The translations under genes were made by a program, and so were the position numbers. DNA of 64,000 nucleotides from Bimuria novae-zelandiae CBS 107.79 (taxonomy: Eukaryota > Ascomycota > Dothideomycetes > Pleosporales > Didymosphaeriaceae): the NCBI GenBank assembly GCA_010015655.1, contig ML976663.1, positions 1,279,538 through 1,343,537 on the forward strand. Reading direction: 5' to 3'. Below the pieces are notes generated by a model, which saw nothing but the letters and a program-made list of their open reading frames with translations, did no database searches and was not told where the DNA came from. How positions within the stretch are numbered: position 1 is the stretch's first letter; the number at the start of each line of letters is the position of its first letter. Of this stretch, positions 23,332 to 35,914 are shown piece after piece.

Positions 23332-23507
23332 TATTAGATATCACGTCTTAATAGATGTCCTAATAATTCGGGGGGTTGAATTAATGTATTGGGTTGTTCT
23401 GCCTGTCTACGGGGTTCCCTCGGCAGGTTCTGTGTGTTCTCGGTTAATCCCCAGCCTTTTTCGGGCTACCCCTAATCCTCCGAACTTGATATGCTTTTTA
23501 TCTGACA
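23332..23507 (-). repeat. 5' LTR of the Copia element
   Basis: It aligns end to end with 18299-18474. It starts TATTAGATATCACG (TG changed to TA) and ends TTTTTATCTGACA. All visible differences from the other LTR are transitions. Confidence 0.9.
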
Positions 23508-23512
23508 AATGC

Positions 23513-24170
23513 CTACTTATTTATTGAGTGTAGTCTAAAATTTGCTCACGAACTGTCCCTCGCGGTCTAATATAATAAAAGAGGGAAAGAAGTAGTCTGC
23601 TATCTAGTATTAAAAGAATGCTATTATAACTATAAGTATATTAAAGTTTAAGAGACTAATAAACTTAGGAGCCTTATTAAGTCTATTTATAATTATTATA
23701 ATATTCGTGTAGCTATCGCCATTAGGAAGCATAATAATAAAGTTTATTATAATATTCTTCTATTTTTATTTAGGTAATAGCAAAGGCTTTAGCAGGCCCT
23801 ATTTCGTTTCTTTTTATAGTATAGTTTTTTTTTTTTTTTTTTTTTATAGATATTACTGTTTTTAATGTACTACCTTACTTAGCTAGATATTTCTAAGAAG
23901 AAGTAGTCTTAAGTAAGAATCTTATAAGTATTTTCTTATTCTAAGTATCTTAAAACTAAAGAACTATACACGACCGCTATTAGCTTTATTTATAAAAGTT
24001 TTAATTTTAGTATTTATTATCTTAACCTATAGTATAGGTACCCTTAGTTATCTATACTATATTCTAAGATACTAATAGATAACTTCTATCTAGGTTCAAA
24101 CTTCCTAAGCCTATTCTTAATATAGACTTTTATTTTACTATACGCGCTGTCTTTATCGTATTCTACCTTT
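23513..24170 (-). pseudogene. Gypsy element G1, pol continuation (RIPed)
   Basis: AT-rich continuation of the minus-strand Gypsy element after the Copia insertion. It is expected to carry the integrase core. I could not read individual catalytic residues with confidence. A run of about 22 T lies at 23,825-23,846. Confidence 0.45.
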
Positions 24171-24439
24171 TGTGAGGACGGGCACAGGCTCCTGCATCAA
24201 GAGAGTAGATGAGGTAGGTTGGCTCTATTTCAGCTACACTAAGATGAGGAGACTGTAGGTACACAGGCCTGCGGCGCTTTTATGCGCTGCCGCTCGGCAC
24301 GGAACATTTATCTATCCGAGATAGCTACACTGGGTGCGTGGGCAGCTGCGCCCAGGCGTGAGGCAGCTGCACCCAGGCGTGAGGCAGTCGCGCCTCTCAC
24401 GCGAGGTCATGTGTCCTGCCGGCATGCCAGGCCGTCACA
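24171..24439 (+). mobile_element. Solo LTR (269 bp), GC-rich and unmutated, TSD CCTTT
   Basis: It begins TGTGAGGACGGGCACAGG and ends CCAGGCCGTCACA, flanked by CCTTT at 24166-24170 and 24440-24444. It contains a short GC-rich tandem repeat (GGCAGCTGCGCCCAGGCGTGA unit, three times, at about 24,341-24,405). It has normal to high GC inside a deeply RIPed Gypsy element, so it arrived later or escaped RIP. No internal domain is present. Confidence 0.85.
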
Positions 24440-24444
24440 CCTTT

Positions 24445-27400
24445 TACTATATAGTATTAATGTCTAGTTCGCGTCGCTTAGTAGGGTTATCGCCTCTTTA
24501 GTGGGTTAATATAGTTAGTTTAAGATATGTTAGGCAAGTACTAGATCCTTATTTACTTTAGTGTAGTTAGGCTCCTTTATAGTAATAAGTATTTAGGGGA
24601 TAAAAGACTTTAGGCTATTTTTTAGTAGTCTTTTAAAAAAGCGTAAAGTGCCTTAACTTTAATTTATTATCTTAACTATTCTTTAGTAAATCTTACTCTT
24701 TTAGAAGAGGGCGTTCGCTCTAGAGTTTACTAACCCTAGTCTATATATAAATATTATATTAATATAGCTAAGTACGTTTACTTACTAAACGTATTGTTTG
24801 TGTAACCTTTGTTTAGTAGCGAAATACGTAAGGTTTTTATAATTAGTATAGACTATAAGGTACTGTACTACTTAATATATATAGTCTTATTTACCTATGT
24901 ATTTAATAACTATAAGTATTTCTTTATTATAAATAGCGTAGTTATATTCTACTAAATCATTATTTGCTAAGAAGTAAGATACTAGGCGTAAAACCCTATT
25001 ATTATTATACTAAAAGAAGTATATCTTAATTAACTAGCTAAAGGCAATTCCTTTAAGTATTAATTCTTATTTAGGATTAAAGTAGGCTAGCGCGGAATCT
25101 ATATAAAACTCTATTTTTAGAAAGTTAAATATATGCTATTACTTTTATCCCTAGATAAGTTCTACTCTTTTACTAATATACTTTATAAAAGGACTTACTA
25201 TGCTAGAGAAATTTTATATAAATCTTTAATAAAAGTTCGCGAAGCCTACGAAGCTTTAGACTTTTTTTTTTGTAAAGTTAGTAGCTTAAACGTTATCTAG
25301 GTCTATGCTTACGTCCATGTTAATTTCTATAATAAATTTAAAGTATTTAGTCTTTTTAACGCAGAACTTTGATTTTTTAATATTTAAATATAGTCCTACA
25401 GTCCTTAAATTTTATATTATAGTACGTATTTTCTCTTCGTAATCTTTTTAGCTACCACTAAGAAGATAAGAACGTTATTTATATATACTAAGTAGTAGTT
25501 ATTAAGGTACTCCTTTATTACCTAGTTAATATACTATTAGAACGTACTTAACGCGTTAGCTATGCTAAAAGGAACTACTAGCTACTTATAAAGACTAAAT
25601 TAAATTTTAAATAGTATCTTTTATTTTTTTGCCTTTTACTATCTAAAGCTTATAAAAGGCTTAGATTATATTAAGTTTACTAAAATATTTAGCCTTTGCA
25701 AGGAGCTAAAAGGTCTTTCTAATTAATAGTAAAAAGTACTAGTCCTTTTTTAAGATAGTATTTAAGGCTTAATAATTAACGTAGAAGCGTAGTCCTTTAC
25801 TAGATTTTTTAATAAATAATATTAAGAGAGTAGCGCTAGACTTACTTACTTAAATAAAGCTTCTATTTAAGTACTTAGTAACATCTCTTTAAAGGACGAG
25901 TAACTCTTCACGAGACATATTAAATAGAGGGCTATAGGGGATCTCTAGGGTTTTATTATCTTTTTCCACGAGAGGGATAAAAAGATCTACTCTAGGTCTT
26001 TAGTGCGGGGAGAGCTTGTTAGCATATTCCATATAGAATATACGCTATAAGTCCTTAAAAGCTTTAAATAATAACTTTTATAAGTTTACCTTTAGCTTGC
26101 GGATTAACGCCTTCTATATATTTTTTTATTAATATAAAAAACACCTTAGCCCTGTTTCCTAGGCGTTAATTACGCAAGTCTAGGGCTATATAGACTATAG
26201 CTAATACCTTTTAAAGCTTTATTAATAGTTTTTTTACCTTTTTAAATTACGGATGCAGGTGCCTAAACTTTTAATCTAAATAAATATTTTTACTAGGGTT
26301 AGTTTAACCCTAATTTTTTTTTTAGATTCGGCTAAGAATTAGATTGTACAACTCGTTATTGGGTAAAACGTATAACTATATTAGTTTTATATAGCTATTA
26401 ATATTTACTTTTAGTTAGACTATTTTATATACGAAGAGTCGCATGTCGCTAATACTAATAATCTCTTATAGATAGGGTCGGGTTTTCCGCTGTAGGTAGG
26501 CTTTTATTATAAGTTTTTTAATATAAATTTAAAGGATAAATAACCTAAATTAATTATTATGAATACGCGAGTTTACTATCACTAGTATTAAGTCTAACTA
26601 TAGTTTTTAAACCTTATTAAAACTTATTTTTTACTCTTTTCCTACTTTTTCCTTCTAGCGGTAACTATTACTAGGAGGATCTAGTTTTCTAAATTAATAA
26701 AAGCTATATTAAACTTTTTATTAAAGAATTTTTTAGTAGCAAGTGTAGCGGCGCGGACTTATACTAACTTTATTATAAGTAAAAGTTTACACTACTTTAC
26801 GCGGTGTCATATATCTCTATAATAAAAATAGGAACTATTCTTCTTATAGGTTTCTATTATCTTACGCGACACCTATATAGCTTATTTCTAGGTATTACTA
26901 GACCTATATCCTATAGCTCTATTTATTGCTTAGTGTCTTTTATCTTTGCTTTATTAGCTAGATATCCTTTTAGGGTTAGCTTAGGTAGGTTCTTAATCTA
27001 TCTTGTCTAGCACCCCGCTCTTAGTATAAAACTTTAGTAATTATAATTTATTTTAAAAAAGGGTTTCTTTAATTTATTAACTCTCTTTTAGACTACTTAG
27101 AGGTCCTAATTAATATTTATATGTACTATAACTTTTTAGTCTTATAAGTTATCGCGAAGGCTTTAAAGGTATAAGTTCTTTAAAAAAAATTTAATTATAC
27201 TCTTTAGCTTCTATAGCGTAGTTATTAAAGTTAAGGTTAAAATCACGAAGCTTTTAGTTCCTTTATTATATTATAAGTAAGTAGTTACGCGCGATTTCTT
27301 TTACTAGATAGTTATAAAAGTTATAGTCTAGTAACTTCTAGAGTTAGCTTTAGTATATTTTAGGTAATAGTCTAAGTACGTAATTCCCACCGTCACTACA

Positions 27401-28160
27401 CGTCTTATTAATTAACTAATAATATATTTAGGTAACTTTCTAAGGTATTCGCTATCCTCTATAAGTTTATATTATATTACTATCCTAAAATAGTAGTAAT
27501 CTTATTATTTACTATTAAAATAAGCTAAATTAAGGAATTTTAGGACGGTGGCTTCTTCCTTAGTTTAAGATAAATTTTACTATTAATATTGTTAGTAGCT
27601 CTATCTATTAGTTTGCTTTTAATAGCTAATTTATACCTTTTATTCCTTAAAAGTATTATTATATTATTAGAGGTTTTTAGCGCTCTTTTATTATTTCTTT
27701 AGTTAGTCCTTTTACATCGTATAGTAGAGTCTAAAAGGTGTCTTAGAGGTTAACAAGTGCTTTAACCTTATTATACTTTATTGTTATTAACTCCTAATGC
27801 CTAGAATTCAGTTATAAATAAGGAGACTATCCTTTATTTCTCTAGCTATTACTTTTTTATAAGCTAATAGCTTACTGCGTATAAATATTCGCGCTAAAAC
27901 GCAGACCTTTAGTAAAAATTTTTGTTTTTATTTTTATAACCTTTTTATTTAGTAAAGATAGTCTTACTAGCGTTAAGTATCTATTAGGACTCCTTCTTAA
28001 TTACTTATTAAGGAGGGTTCTATCTCCTTATAGGTCTAAGCATTGCCTTTATAGTATTTATATATATAAGTCTTTTAAATTCGTGTACTACTTTATAGCT
28101 TTAGTTTATAATTATACTTAAAATTTACTTATCCTGTAATAAGTAAAAGTAATTAAATTT
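24445..28160 (-). pseudogene. Gypsy element G1, RT and gag part (RIPed)
   Basis: The minus strand reads as Gypsy reverse transcriptase. LYKYLVVPFSMANALSTF-like sequence is at about 25,555-25,615, and the active site VYINNVLIFL at about 25,455-25,485. Both catalytic Asp of the YxDD box have become Asn (GAT/GAC to AAT/AAC), a change expected from RIP, so this copy is catalytically dead quite apart from its stops. RNase H and integrase lie to the left and gag should lie at about 26.5-28.1 kb, where I could not recognise motifs. The LTRs of this element were not identified with certainty. Confidence 0.6.
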
Positions 28161-28163
28161 AAT

Positions 28164-28300
28164 ATGAGGGGCTGAGTGGTTAACCAGCTAAAGGTACTAA
28201 AAAAATTACGTATAAATTTAATAGAGAGTCTAAAGCCAAGCTTTAGGCATTAAACTTATATATCTAGGATTCGCATAACCAAGGGTAAAAGTATTATAAT
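28164..28300 (+). repeat. About 135-bp dispersed repeat, possibly tRNA-derived (copy 2)
   Basis: Same orientation as 14326-14462 and less mutated. It starts GGGGCTGAGTGGTTAACC, resembling the A-box region of tRNA-Leu or -Ser genes. Inside, a short stem CTAAAG/CTTTAG brackets CCAAG. Confidence 0.4.
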
Positions 28301-28560
28301 TAAGTAATACTAGCGTTAAATTATTAATAACCCTAAGAAATCTAAAAGAAATTCTATATACTAAATATTAGGCCTAACATGATAAGGTTAGCATAACCTA
28401 ATACGGCTAGTAAAACTTAATATAGTTAGTGTAATTTTAACCTAACCGTAACCTAATAATTATATAACCCTAACTTAACTCTAACTTAATATCTATGCGA
28501 CTTTAACCTAATCCTAACTCGAGCTTGGTAATCATTAATCTATTTACCAGCCTACTCTAG
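28294..28560 (-). repeat. Right arm of the 14-kb-spaced inverted repeat
   Basis: Reverse complement of 13965-14246, beginning TAAAAGTATTATAATTAAG and ending CTATTTACCAG. Confidence 0.5.
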
Positions 28561-28849
28561 GATGCTCGCATTAAGCTATAAGAAGAAGGTTTATATAAAG
28601 TTACTAAAAAATTGTAAGTAGATCTTAATAATTAACTATATCTTTATAATAGAATAGAAACCACGATTCGCCGTTCTCTTTAAAAGTTAAAATTTACAAA
28701 TAATATAGTTCCTAATAGAATTGGTACCTAATTAGCTATATATTACCTTTAAGAATAAATAGATATTAAAAAATATAAATACTAAGCAGCTATAGCGTAT
28801 TTATATTATCAAGATAGCGCTTAATACTTAGTAATATTAACTTCTTCTA

Positions 28850-29302
28850 TGTTACGACCACAAGAACCAGAAGAAAGGAGCCAGGTAATTACGCCAAGGA
28901 AGTAATTATTAACGGAATAGCAGAAATAACAGGACACAAAGAGGCGCGGGGCAGCTTATATTAGCAGTTACGTAATAAAGTCCCGCGTAAAGGGAAGTCC
29001 CATGGGACTACCAGAGTCCCTGGGACTACAGAGTCTTGGCGAAACTACAAGGAAGAAACAGACTGGTATATAGTGTAACGATTTTCCTATTGTCGTTCCT
29101 CTCCTTATAGTTAACTTATATATCTTCTGTGCGAGTACGTTCTCCTATATAAACTAATAGTTATCTTATTTTATTATAAGATTAAATTATTTAGTCTCGC
29201 GCTAAGTGTTGCATTAACTTATACTACTAAATAATTTATAAAGTACTATAATACCTTACTGCCTTAACCTAGATTAGAATAAGGTGTGAGAGCCTTATAA
29301 CA
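28850..29302 (+). repeat. 5' LTR of the chromodomain Gypsy element
   Basis: Begins TGTTACGACCACAAGAACC and ends AGAGCCTTATAACA. It is full-length relative to the 3' copy. Confidence 0.9.
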
Positions 29303-29399
29303 CTTTAACTACTTAATAGTATAATAGTAAGACCTAGTTCGACCATCGCAGCTCCGGCACCTAAAGAAAAGACCCTAAGAGAGATAGTTATTAAATAAG

Positions 29400-32300
29400 T
29401 AGCTTAAATAGCCTAGCTATAAAAAATTATTAACTAGATAAGCAAGAAGATAAGCTAATAAGAAGATACAAAATATTAACTAAAAGTCCTAAAACCTAAA
29501 CCCTATACTAGAAAGGGTTACCTAGGAATATTCTTAACATAAATAGAACTATTTATCCGCTATAACCTAGAAAGGTTTAATATAGAATAAGATAAAATCC
29601 TAGTTACCTGCATAAATATACAAGATAAGGTAGCTATATAGGCTAGACTAATAATTAATAACTTCTTCGAGAACGGTAAAGTAGAGGATTATAATTTAGA
29701 CGCTACTAAAGATACGTTTAAGGACTAGGAGTCCTTTTATAAGGCTATAAAAGAAATATTTAGTACTATTAATAAGAGATATTAAGCTAAAATACGCCTC
29801 TAGCGTCTACGTTAGGAGAAATTAGCGGTACTCTATACACTAGAGTTTAAATAAATCGTGGCAGAACTTAATAGATAGAGGGAAGCCCTACTTATAATTA
29901 CCTACTATAATAGGCTAAAGGAATTAGTTAAAGATAAATTAGTCTACTAAGAAAAAGTAGACAACCTAAAAGAACTTATTAATAATGCTATTAAAGTAGA
30001 TAATTGCCTATATAAACGCAAGCTGGAAAGACAGCACGGTACTAAGCTACTTACTAGAAAAGAGAACTAATCTAGACCTGCAGGAAGAGACAAGGACGGA
30101 GATGTTATTATAACTAATAAAGCCTAATAGTACAAAAAGAAAAACGACAAGGGAAAACAGCTATACAAGAAGAGTTACCAGGGCAAGAACGGCATCTCGC
30201 AGGAAGAACGAGAACGGAGGTTTAAGGACAAAGCCTGCCTCTAATATAGCAAGCAAGGCCACTTTGCCAAAGACTACGAAGGTTAGGAGACTAAGGTTAA
30301 TACGACTAATCTCCTATAAGTGGCTATGGCCACCCTCACGCCGACAGAAGCCGACGAAGTGGATCTCACGCAGGAGATCCTGGAGCCAATAGAAGAGAAA
30401 GAGGAACGAAAGACCCTTCCTAAGTACTAGATCTTCTAAAGACTGGCTGACGACACCTGCTGGATGTGCAGCAGTACGCTACATCAATCGTCTTAGTATA
30501 AGGCAAAAGTGATCGTCCAGGGGGCACACGCATGGGACGCCTACTGGCTAGCGAAGAAGCTACAGGGGCGCCCAAAGCAATACCTACGCCAGATCACGAT
30601 ACAGGAACGACATAAATACGCTAAGTAGTGGCAATGCACGCGTAAAGAATACTAATAATACTTTAAGGCTAGAGTTAAGGCCTTCTATTTTCTAAGAAGA
30701 TTAGAATACTATAGGCTAAAGTAGATCTAGTACAGCATGCCTAATAATTACCACGAATACGTTTTAGCCTATTAGGCTAAGCACTATAAATAGAATAGCT
30801 AGCACTAATATTTTAATATTACTTATAAGATATATAGGTAATAGAAGTTCGAGACAAGCTAGTTTTCTTAAAGCTTAGACCCCCGCGACACTAGTATAAT
30901 AGTAGGGAATATATAGCTAGGGAAAGACGCGGACTACCTATTAATTAAATAAAAATAATATAACCTATAGTGCTTTGTATCCCTAAACCTATAAAAAGAG
31001 GTAGCTTTTTTAAATAGCTACCTAGGGTATAACGTATTAGCCTAGAACAAATGCCTTACTCTAAGCTACTTATAATATAGGAATTAAGGAGTATATAAGT
31101 TTAATAGGATTAAAGAGACCTATACACTATATTAATAGTAATATAAGTAGCACTAAATTAAAGAAGTCTTAAAGCTAGCATAACTTAAAGGTTAGATCTA
31201 AAAGGTAGAGGCCTTATAGGGGGTCTAAAATAAGTCTAAGGACTTAAAAAACTAAATTATTACTAGGTAACAAGCCACACTAGTAATAGTGTAATTATTA
31301 TAGCTTATTAAGTAGATACTCGCTAAATTAAAAAGCGCTTAATTAAAAATATTACGGTATATAAATATCGTGTTATAGTACTAATTAACCTAGGGGCAGA
31401 CGCGTGTCTAATCGCCCTATAAGTAATTAAAAAATATAATATACTATATTGTAATAAGAGGATACTACTATAGAGAGGACTCGTAGACAGGACCTAATTA
31501 TAAGGATATAGTAATAGTTAGCTACGCCTTAAGACGGCGCTGGTATAAGTTAATATTAAAGGCCTAGAAAGCTAACATGTTTTTACTATTATAAAGATAG
31601 GAGATATTAAAGCTATCGTAGGATATAAATAGCTAAAGTAACATAATTTATAAATAGACTAGATTAAATAAATAATTCTTCCCTAAAGCCTACTAGTAAT
31701 GGCTTAGGAGAGCCTTAGTAGAAGGAAAACTCCCTAAAAACCTTAGGCAAGAAAGGGAAGCTAACTATCTAAGATATAAAAAATATTAGTATATAAGATA
31801 GATAGAATCTTAAAGTAATACCTAGGAAGGGTGCACTGTATATAGGTCTAAAAGACTAAGATAGTCTTAGATAACCCTAGTCTGCTAAAAGAATATAAAG
31901 AATTCGCAGACCTATTTAAGGAATATAACGAACTATCCTACCTAAATATAAGGAGTAAAATTATAAGATACTACTAGTAAAAGGAGCTAAGCTATAGCTA
32001 GAATACCTAAGCCCCCTCACCTACGAATAAGAAAAAGAGTTAAAAAAGCTAATACAGAAGAATCTACGCTTAGGGAAATAGAAATCTAGTTAGAGCCCTA
32101 TAGCTTTCCCTATACTCTTTATTTATAAAAAAGACAGCAGGCTGCGACTCTGTGTGGATTATAGATAGCTAAATACTATAACTATTAAAAACCGCTATCT
32201 ATTACCTTTGATAACGGAGCTTATAGATTAACTCTAAGGAGCTAAGTAGTTTACAAAATTTAACGTCTAGAATAGATTCTATAGAATTTAAATAATAAAA

Positions 32301-34805
32301 GGTTATAAGTAGAAAATAGCTTTCCGCACACGATATAGCCTTTTTAAGTATATAATTATGCTAATAGGGCTAACTAACGCACTAGTAACCTTCCAGGAAC
32401 TAATAAATTAAGTATTATATAAATACTTAGACGTATTCTGCACGGCATACCCCGATAACATATTAATATACTCTAGTAGAACCTTAAAAGAACATAAGGA
32501 ACATGTTCGCAAGGTGTTATAGAAACTATAAAAGCATAGACTACTCTTACACCCTAAGAAATATGAATTCTATGTCACGGAAACGGAATATCTGGGATTT
32601 ATAATATCCCAGGAAGGTGTCAAAATGGACCTAAAGAAAATTACGATAATAGAAGAATAACTACTACTAGAATTAGTAAAAGATATTTAATCTTTTTTAG
32701 GCTTTACTAACTTCTATCGCAAATTTATTAGGAACTACTTAAAGGTTACTGCTCTACTAATAGAACTTACAAAGATAGGGAAATAGCAACCTCTATAGAA
32801 AGTAAAGAAGAAAGCTTTTATATAACTAAAGCGCCTGTTCCTAATAGCACCCTTACTATAAATATACAACCTAGAGCGGCAACATTGCATCTACATAAAC
32901 GCATTAGATTATGCGCTAGGGGCCGTGCTACTATAAGAATGCGATGACTAAAAGTTGAGACTAGTCTTCTACTACGCAAGAAAGCTCTTAGGAGTAGAGC
33001 TTAATTATAAAATCTATAATAAGGAATTACTAGCTATTATTAACTATTTTAAGTAATAAAAAGCATAGCTTAAGGGAGCTAAGTATTAGATAAAGGTATT
33101 TTCTAATTACCTTAATCTAACCTGCTTTACGATAACTAAGAAGCTTAATTAGCGATAGGCTAAATAGTCTAAATAGATAGTAGAATTTAACTTTTATATT
33201 ACGCATTTCCTAGGGAGCGCAAACGCTATAGTAAATGTACTTAGTAGATAATTAGACCTTATAGAAGAAAATAACAAGGGTAACTACGTCGTAATTCTAA
33301 CCTACGCGAAGGATAAAATCCTTTACTATAATAAAATATAACTTACGCTAGCACTAGAAGTGCGACGCGTAGACTTAACCTATTATAGACTAGCTATAAA
33401 GGGGATATAGGATTATAAAAGGCTTACGAATAAGGATTGCTAAGCGTATAATTTTTACTAAGCTACGAAATTAACAGCACGGGACTATTAAAATTATATT
33501 TAAATTAGTAAGTAGATAGCTCCGCTACTAATTAAAAAGTTATACAAAAACAAAGATTAGGGATACTTAGGAATTACTAAAACGACGCGTTAAATCGCGA
33601 ACGAATATGCTATCCCTAGGCTACGCCAGGCAGTATAAAAGGTTTTAGGCAATTATTTAGCCTATTATAAGAATAAGCCTAAGAGACATAAGCCTTATAG
33701 CCTCTTATAGCTACTAAAGCCGCCCCTAAGACTATAGTTAAGCGTAACTATAGACTTTATTGTAAAGTTACTAGCATTACTAGCACTAGGAAACAAGAAT
33801 CCTTATAACTTAATTTTAGTTATAATCTATTAACTTACTAAGGAGTCGAGGTTTATGCTAATTAGAGAAGCTATATTAGTAAAGGAACTAGCCTATATAG
33901 TAGAGCAAGAACTAATATTACAGGTTAGATAACCTAATAAGTTTATTATAAACAGGGCTAAGATATTTATATTATTATACTAGACTACGTTTATAGCTAA
34001 ATTAGGGATTAAGCATAAGCTCACGACGAGCTTCTATCTTAAAATAAATAGCTAAACTAAGCGAATAAACTAAATATTAGAATAATATCTCTAGATATAT
34101 ATAAATAAGTTTTAAGATAATTAGGTTAAGCTATTGCTAACAGCTCAGCTGGCATATAATAGCACAAGATTAGCGACTACAGGATACTCGCCATATTACG
34201 CCAACCATGGATGTAAGCCAACAACTTACCAGGATCTATTAGATATCTAGAGCATTGCAAAGGACGTAGCTAATAAAGCTAAACTTATGTAGAATCTATA
34301 TAAAACACTATATAAGAATATCGCGCGGCGTAACAAATAAATAGCGTAATAGGCGAATAAAAAAAGAATTATAAAACTAACCTTTAAGGAGGGGGATAAA
34401 GTCCTCCTCTCGCGAAAAAATCTTAAGATAATAAGGCTAAGTAAAAAACTAAATAACCTTTAAAAAAGACTATTTAAAATTTAAGAGGTTAAAGGACTAG
34501 TTAATTTTAAACTATAGTTACCTATAAAAACACGGATCTGCCTAGTCTTTTATAAGTTATTATTAAAATTAGCACTACTAAACGCCGAACTAGAAACCTA
34601 GCTTAAACTTAAAGATAAGGAGTACAAGGTTAAAGCTATTAGGGACCTACAAAAGATTAATCGTTAGTATAAGTATTTAGTAAAATAGGAAGGATGGCCA
34701 GAGGGCCACAATATATAGGAACTAGTACAAAACCTCACGAACTGCAGGACAGCGCTAGGGAGGTTCTACGAGGAACATCTAGGGACGCCGCGACTAAATT
34801 AGCAA
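29400..34805 (+). pseudogene. gag-pol relic with zinc knuckle, RT, RNase H, integrase and chromodomain
   Basis: Plus-strand reading through stops gives a gag zinc knuckle near 30,231-30,285 (CLxYSKQGHFAKDYE, where the expected second and last cysteines are lost). RT has LRLCVDYR near 32,147 and the active-site box AYPDNILIYS at 32,445-32,474, where the second Asp is Asn. RNase H-type sequence is near 32,880-33,060 (YINALDYALGAVLL) and integrase lies at about 33,500-34,450. The C-terminal chromodomain at about 34,630-34,785 reads VKAIRDLQK, then YKYLVK and EGWPEGHN, then CRTALGRFYEEHLGTP. Chromodomains of this type are known to direct integration to heterochromatin. Stop codons in every domain make it non-functional. 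Confidence 0.85.
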
Positions 34806-35461
34806 GAAACTTAAAAAAGTTAAAAAAAAGTAAAAAGATTAAAAGAAGTAAATAAATTAGCCTATAGGTAGCCTAAGTTAGCCCTTAGAGATGCAAGTGG
34901 CGATAGTTTATAAGTATTAGTTATACTCTTTAAATCCTTCTTCTACTTTTTTAGGAGCTTTATTACGTTAGTAACTTATAAATTATACTAAGTAAACTCG
35001 TGCTCTTTTCTTCTATTTCTACTAATTTACGCTCTAAGCAAGTAGCTAGCTCCTTTATATAAAAGAGCTTAAGGCGCTTTTTGCGCTTCTTCTTTTAAAC
35101 GCGCCCCTAATCCTTCTTAAAGATCTATAAACTATACTTAGTATAGGCCGCAAGATAGCTAGCATACTACCTAAAAGTAGTATTAATAAAGTATTATAGC
35201 TTCTTCTTTTAATAATACTTATAACTAAACGCTATTTTTAGATTTTAAGATTCTACTTTTTGCGCGCGGGCACGACGGGTCGTAAGGGATAAATAAGGGG
35301 CTTTTAGCATAGTTAGTAAGGTAAGGGGAATTAAGAAAAGGCTATGGCCTGCCTTAGGACGCAAGGATACGCACCTTTATAGTAAAGTAGCACTTACGCG
35401 CTAATAGCATAATAATATAATAAATAAGGTATTAGAATAATAACTATAAGAAGGGGAATAG

Positions 35462-35914
35462 TGTTACGACTATAAGAACTAGAAGAAAGGAGCTAGGTAA
35501 TTACGCTAAAAAAGTAATTATTAATAGAATAATAAAAATAATAGAACATAAAGAGGCGCGGGGTAGCTTATATTAGTAGTTACGTAATAAAGTCCCGCGT
35601 AAAGGGAAGTCCTATAGGACTACCAGAGTCCCTAGGACTACAGAGTCTTGGCGGGACTACAAGGAAGAAATAGACTAGTATATAGTGTAATAATTCTCCT
35701 ATTATTGTTCCTCTCCTTATAGTTAACTTATATATCTTCTATGCGAGTACGTTCTCCTATATAGACTAATAGTTATCTTACTTTATTATAAGATTAAATT
35801 ATCTAGCCTCGCGCTAAGTGTCGCATTAACTTATACTATTAAATAATTTATAAAGCACCACGATACCTTACCGCCCTAACTCGGATCGGAACAAGGTGTG
35901 AGAGCCTCATAACA
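35462..35914 (+). repeat. 3' LTR of the chromodomain Gypsy element
   Basis: Same length as the 5' LTR. It begins TGTTACGACTATAAGAAC and ends AGAGCCTCATAACA. Confidence 0.9.

Larger units (their letters stand above)
18299..23507 (-). mobile_element. Complete Ty1/Copia retrotransposon (RIPed), TSD AATGC
   Basis: Two 176-bp LTRs (18299-18474 and 23332-23507) and the duplication AATGC (18294-18298 and 23508-23512) define a 5.2-kb element. The polypurine tract lies next to the left LTR, so it is in minus orientation. The minus strand has the order gag zinc-knuckle-like NCGK...CLAC (about 22,240-22,310), gag-pre-integrase KMRRQISR (about 21,360), and reverse transcriptase with YVDDIIIA at 19531-19554. 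Integrase upstream of RT is the Copia order. The YVDD is intact but the frame has many stops. LTR differences are all transitions (I see about nine), as expected from RIP rather than ageing alone. Confidence 0.9.
28850..35914 (+). mobile_element. Complete chromodomain Gypsy retrotransposon (chromovirus), RIPed
   Basis: Two 453-bp LTRs (28850-29302 and 35462-35914) bound a 7.07-kb element. A purine-rich tract (AAGAAGGGGAATAG) precedes the right LTR, giving plus orientation. Internal order with stops ignored: gag, zinc knuckle, protease/RT, RNase H, integrase, chromodomain. Flanks are TTCTA on the left and TTCTC on the right, agreeing in four of five bases, so the duplication is imperfect. LTR differences that I can see are transitions. 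The surrounding sequence seems to be an older relic split by this insertion. Confidence 0.9.

Noticed and set aside
23820..23850. Long poly-T run
   Set aside because: It is in RIPed Gypsy DNA; a LINE tail was considered, but no LINE domain or duplication is adjacent.
24282..24467. Small open frame with repeated Arg/Ala units
   Set aside because: It lies within the 269-bp solo LTR and reflects its GC-rich tandem repeat.
26804..27010. Open frame of 68 hydrophobic codons
   Set aside because: It is a chance frame in AT-rich RIPed Gypsy sequence, on the opposite strand to pol.
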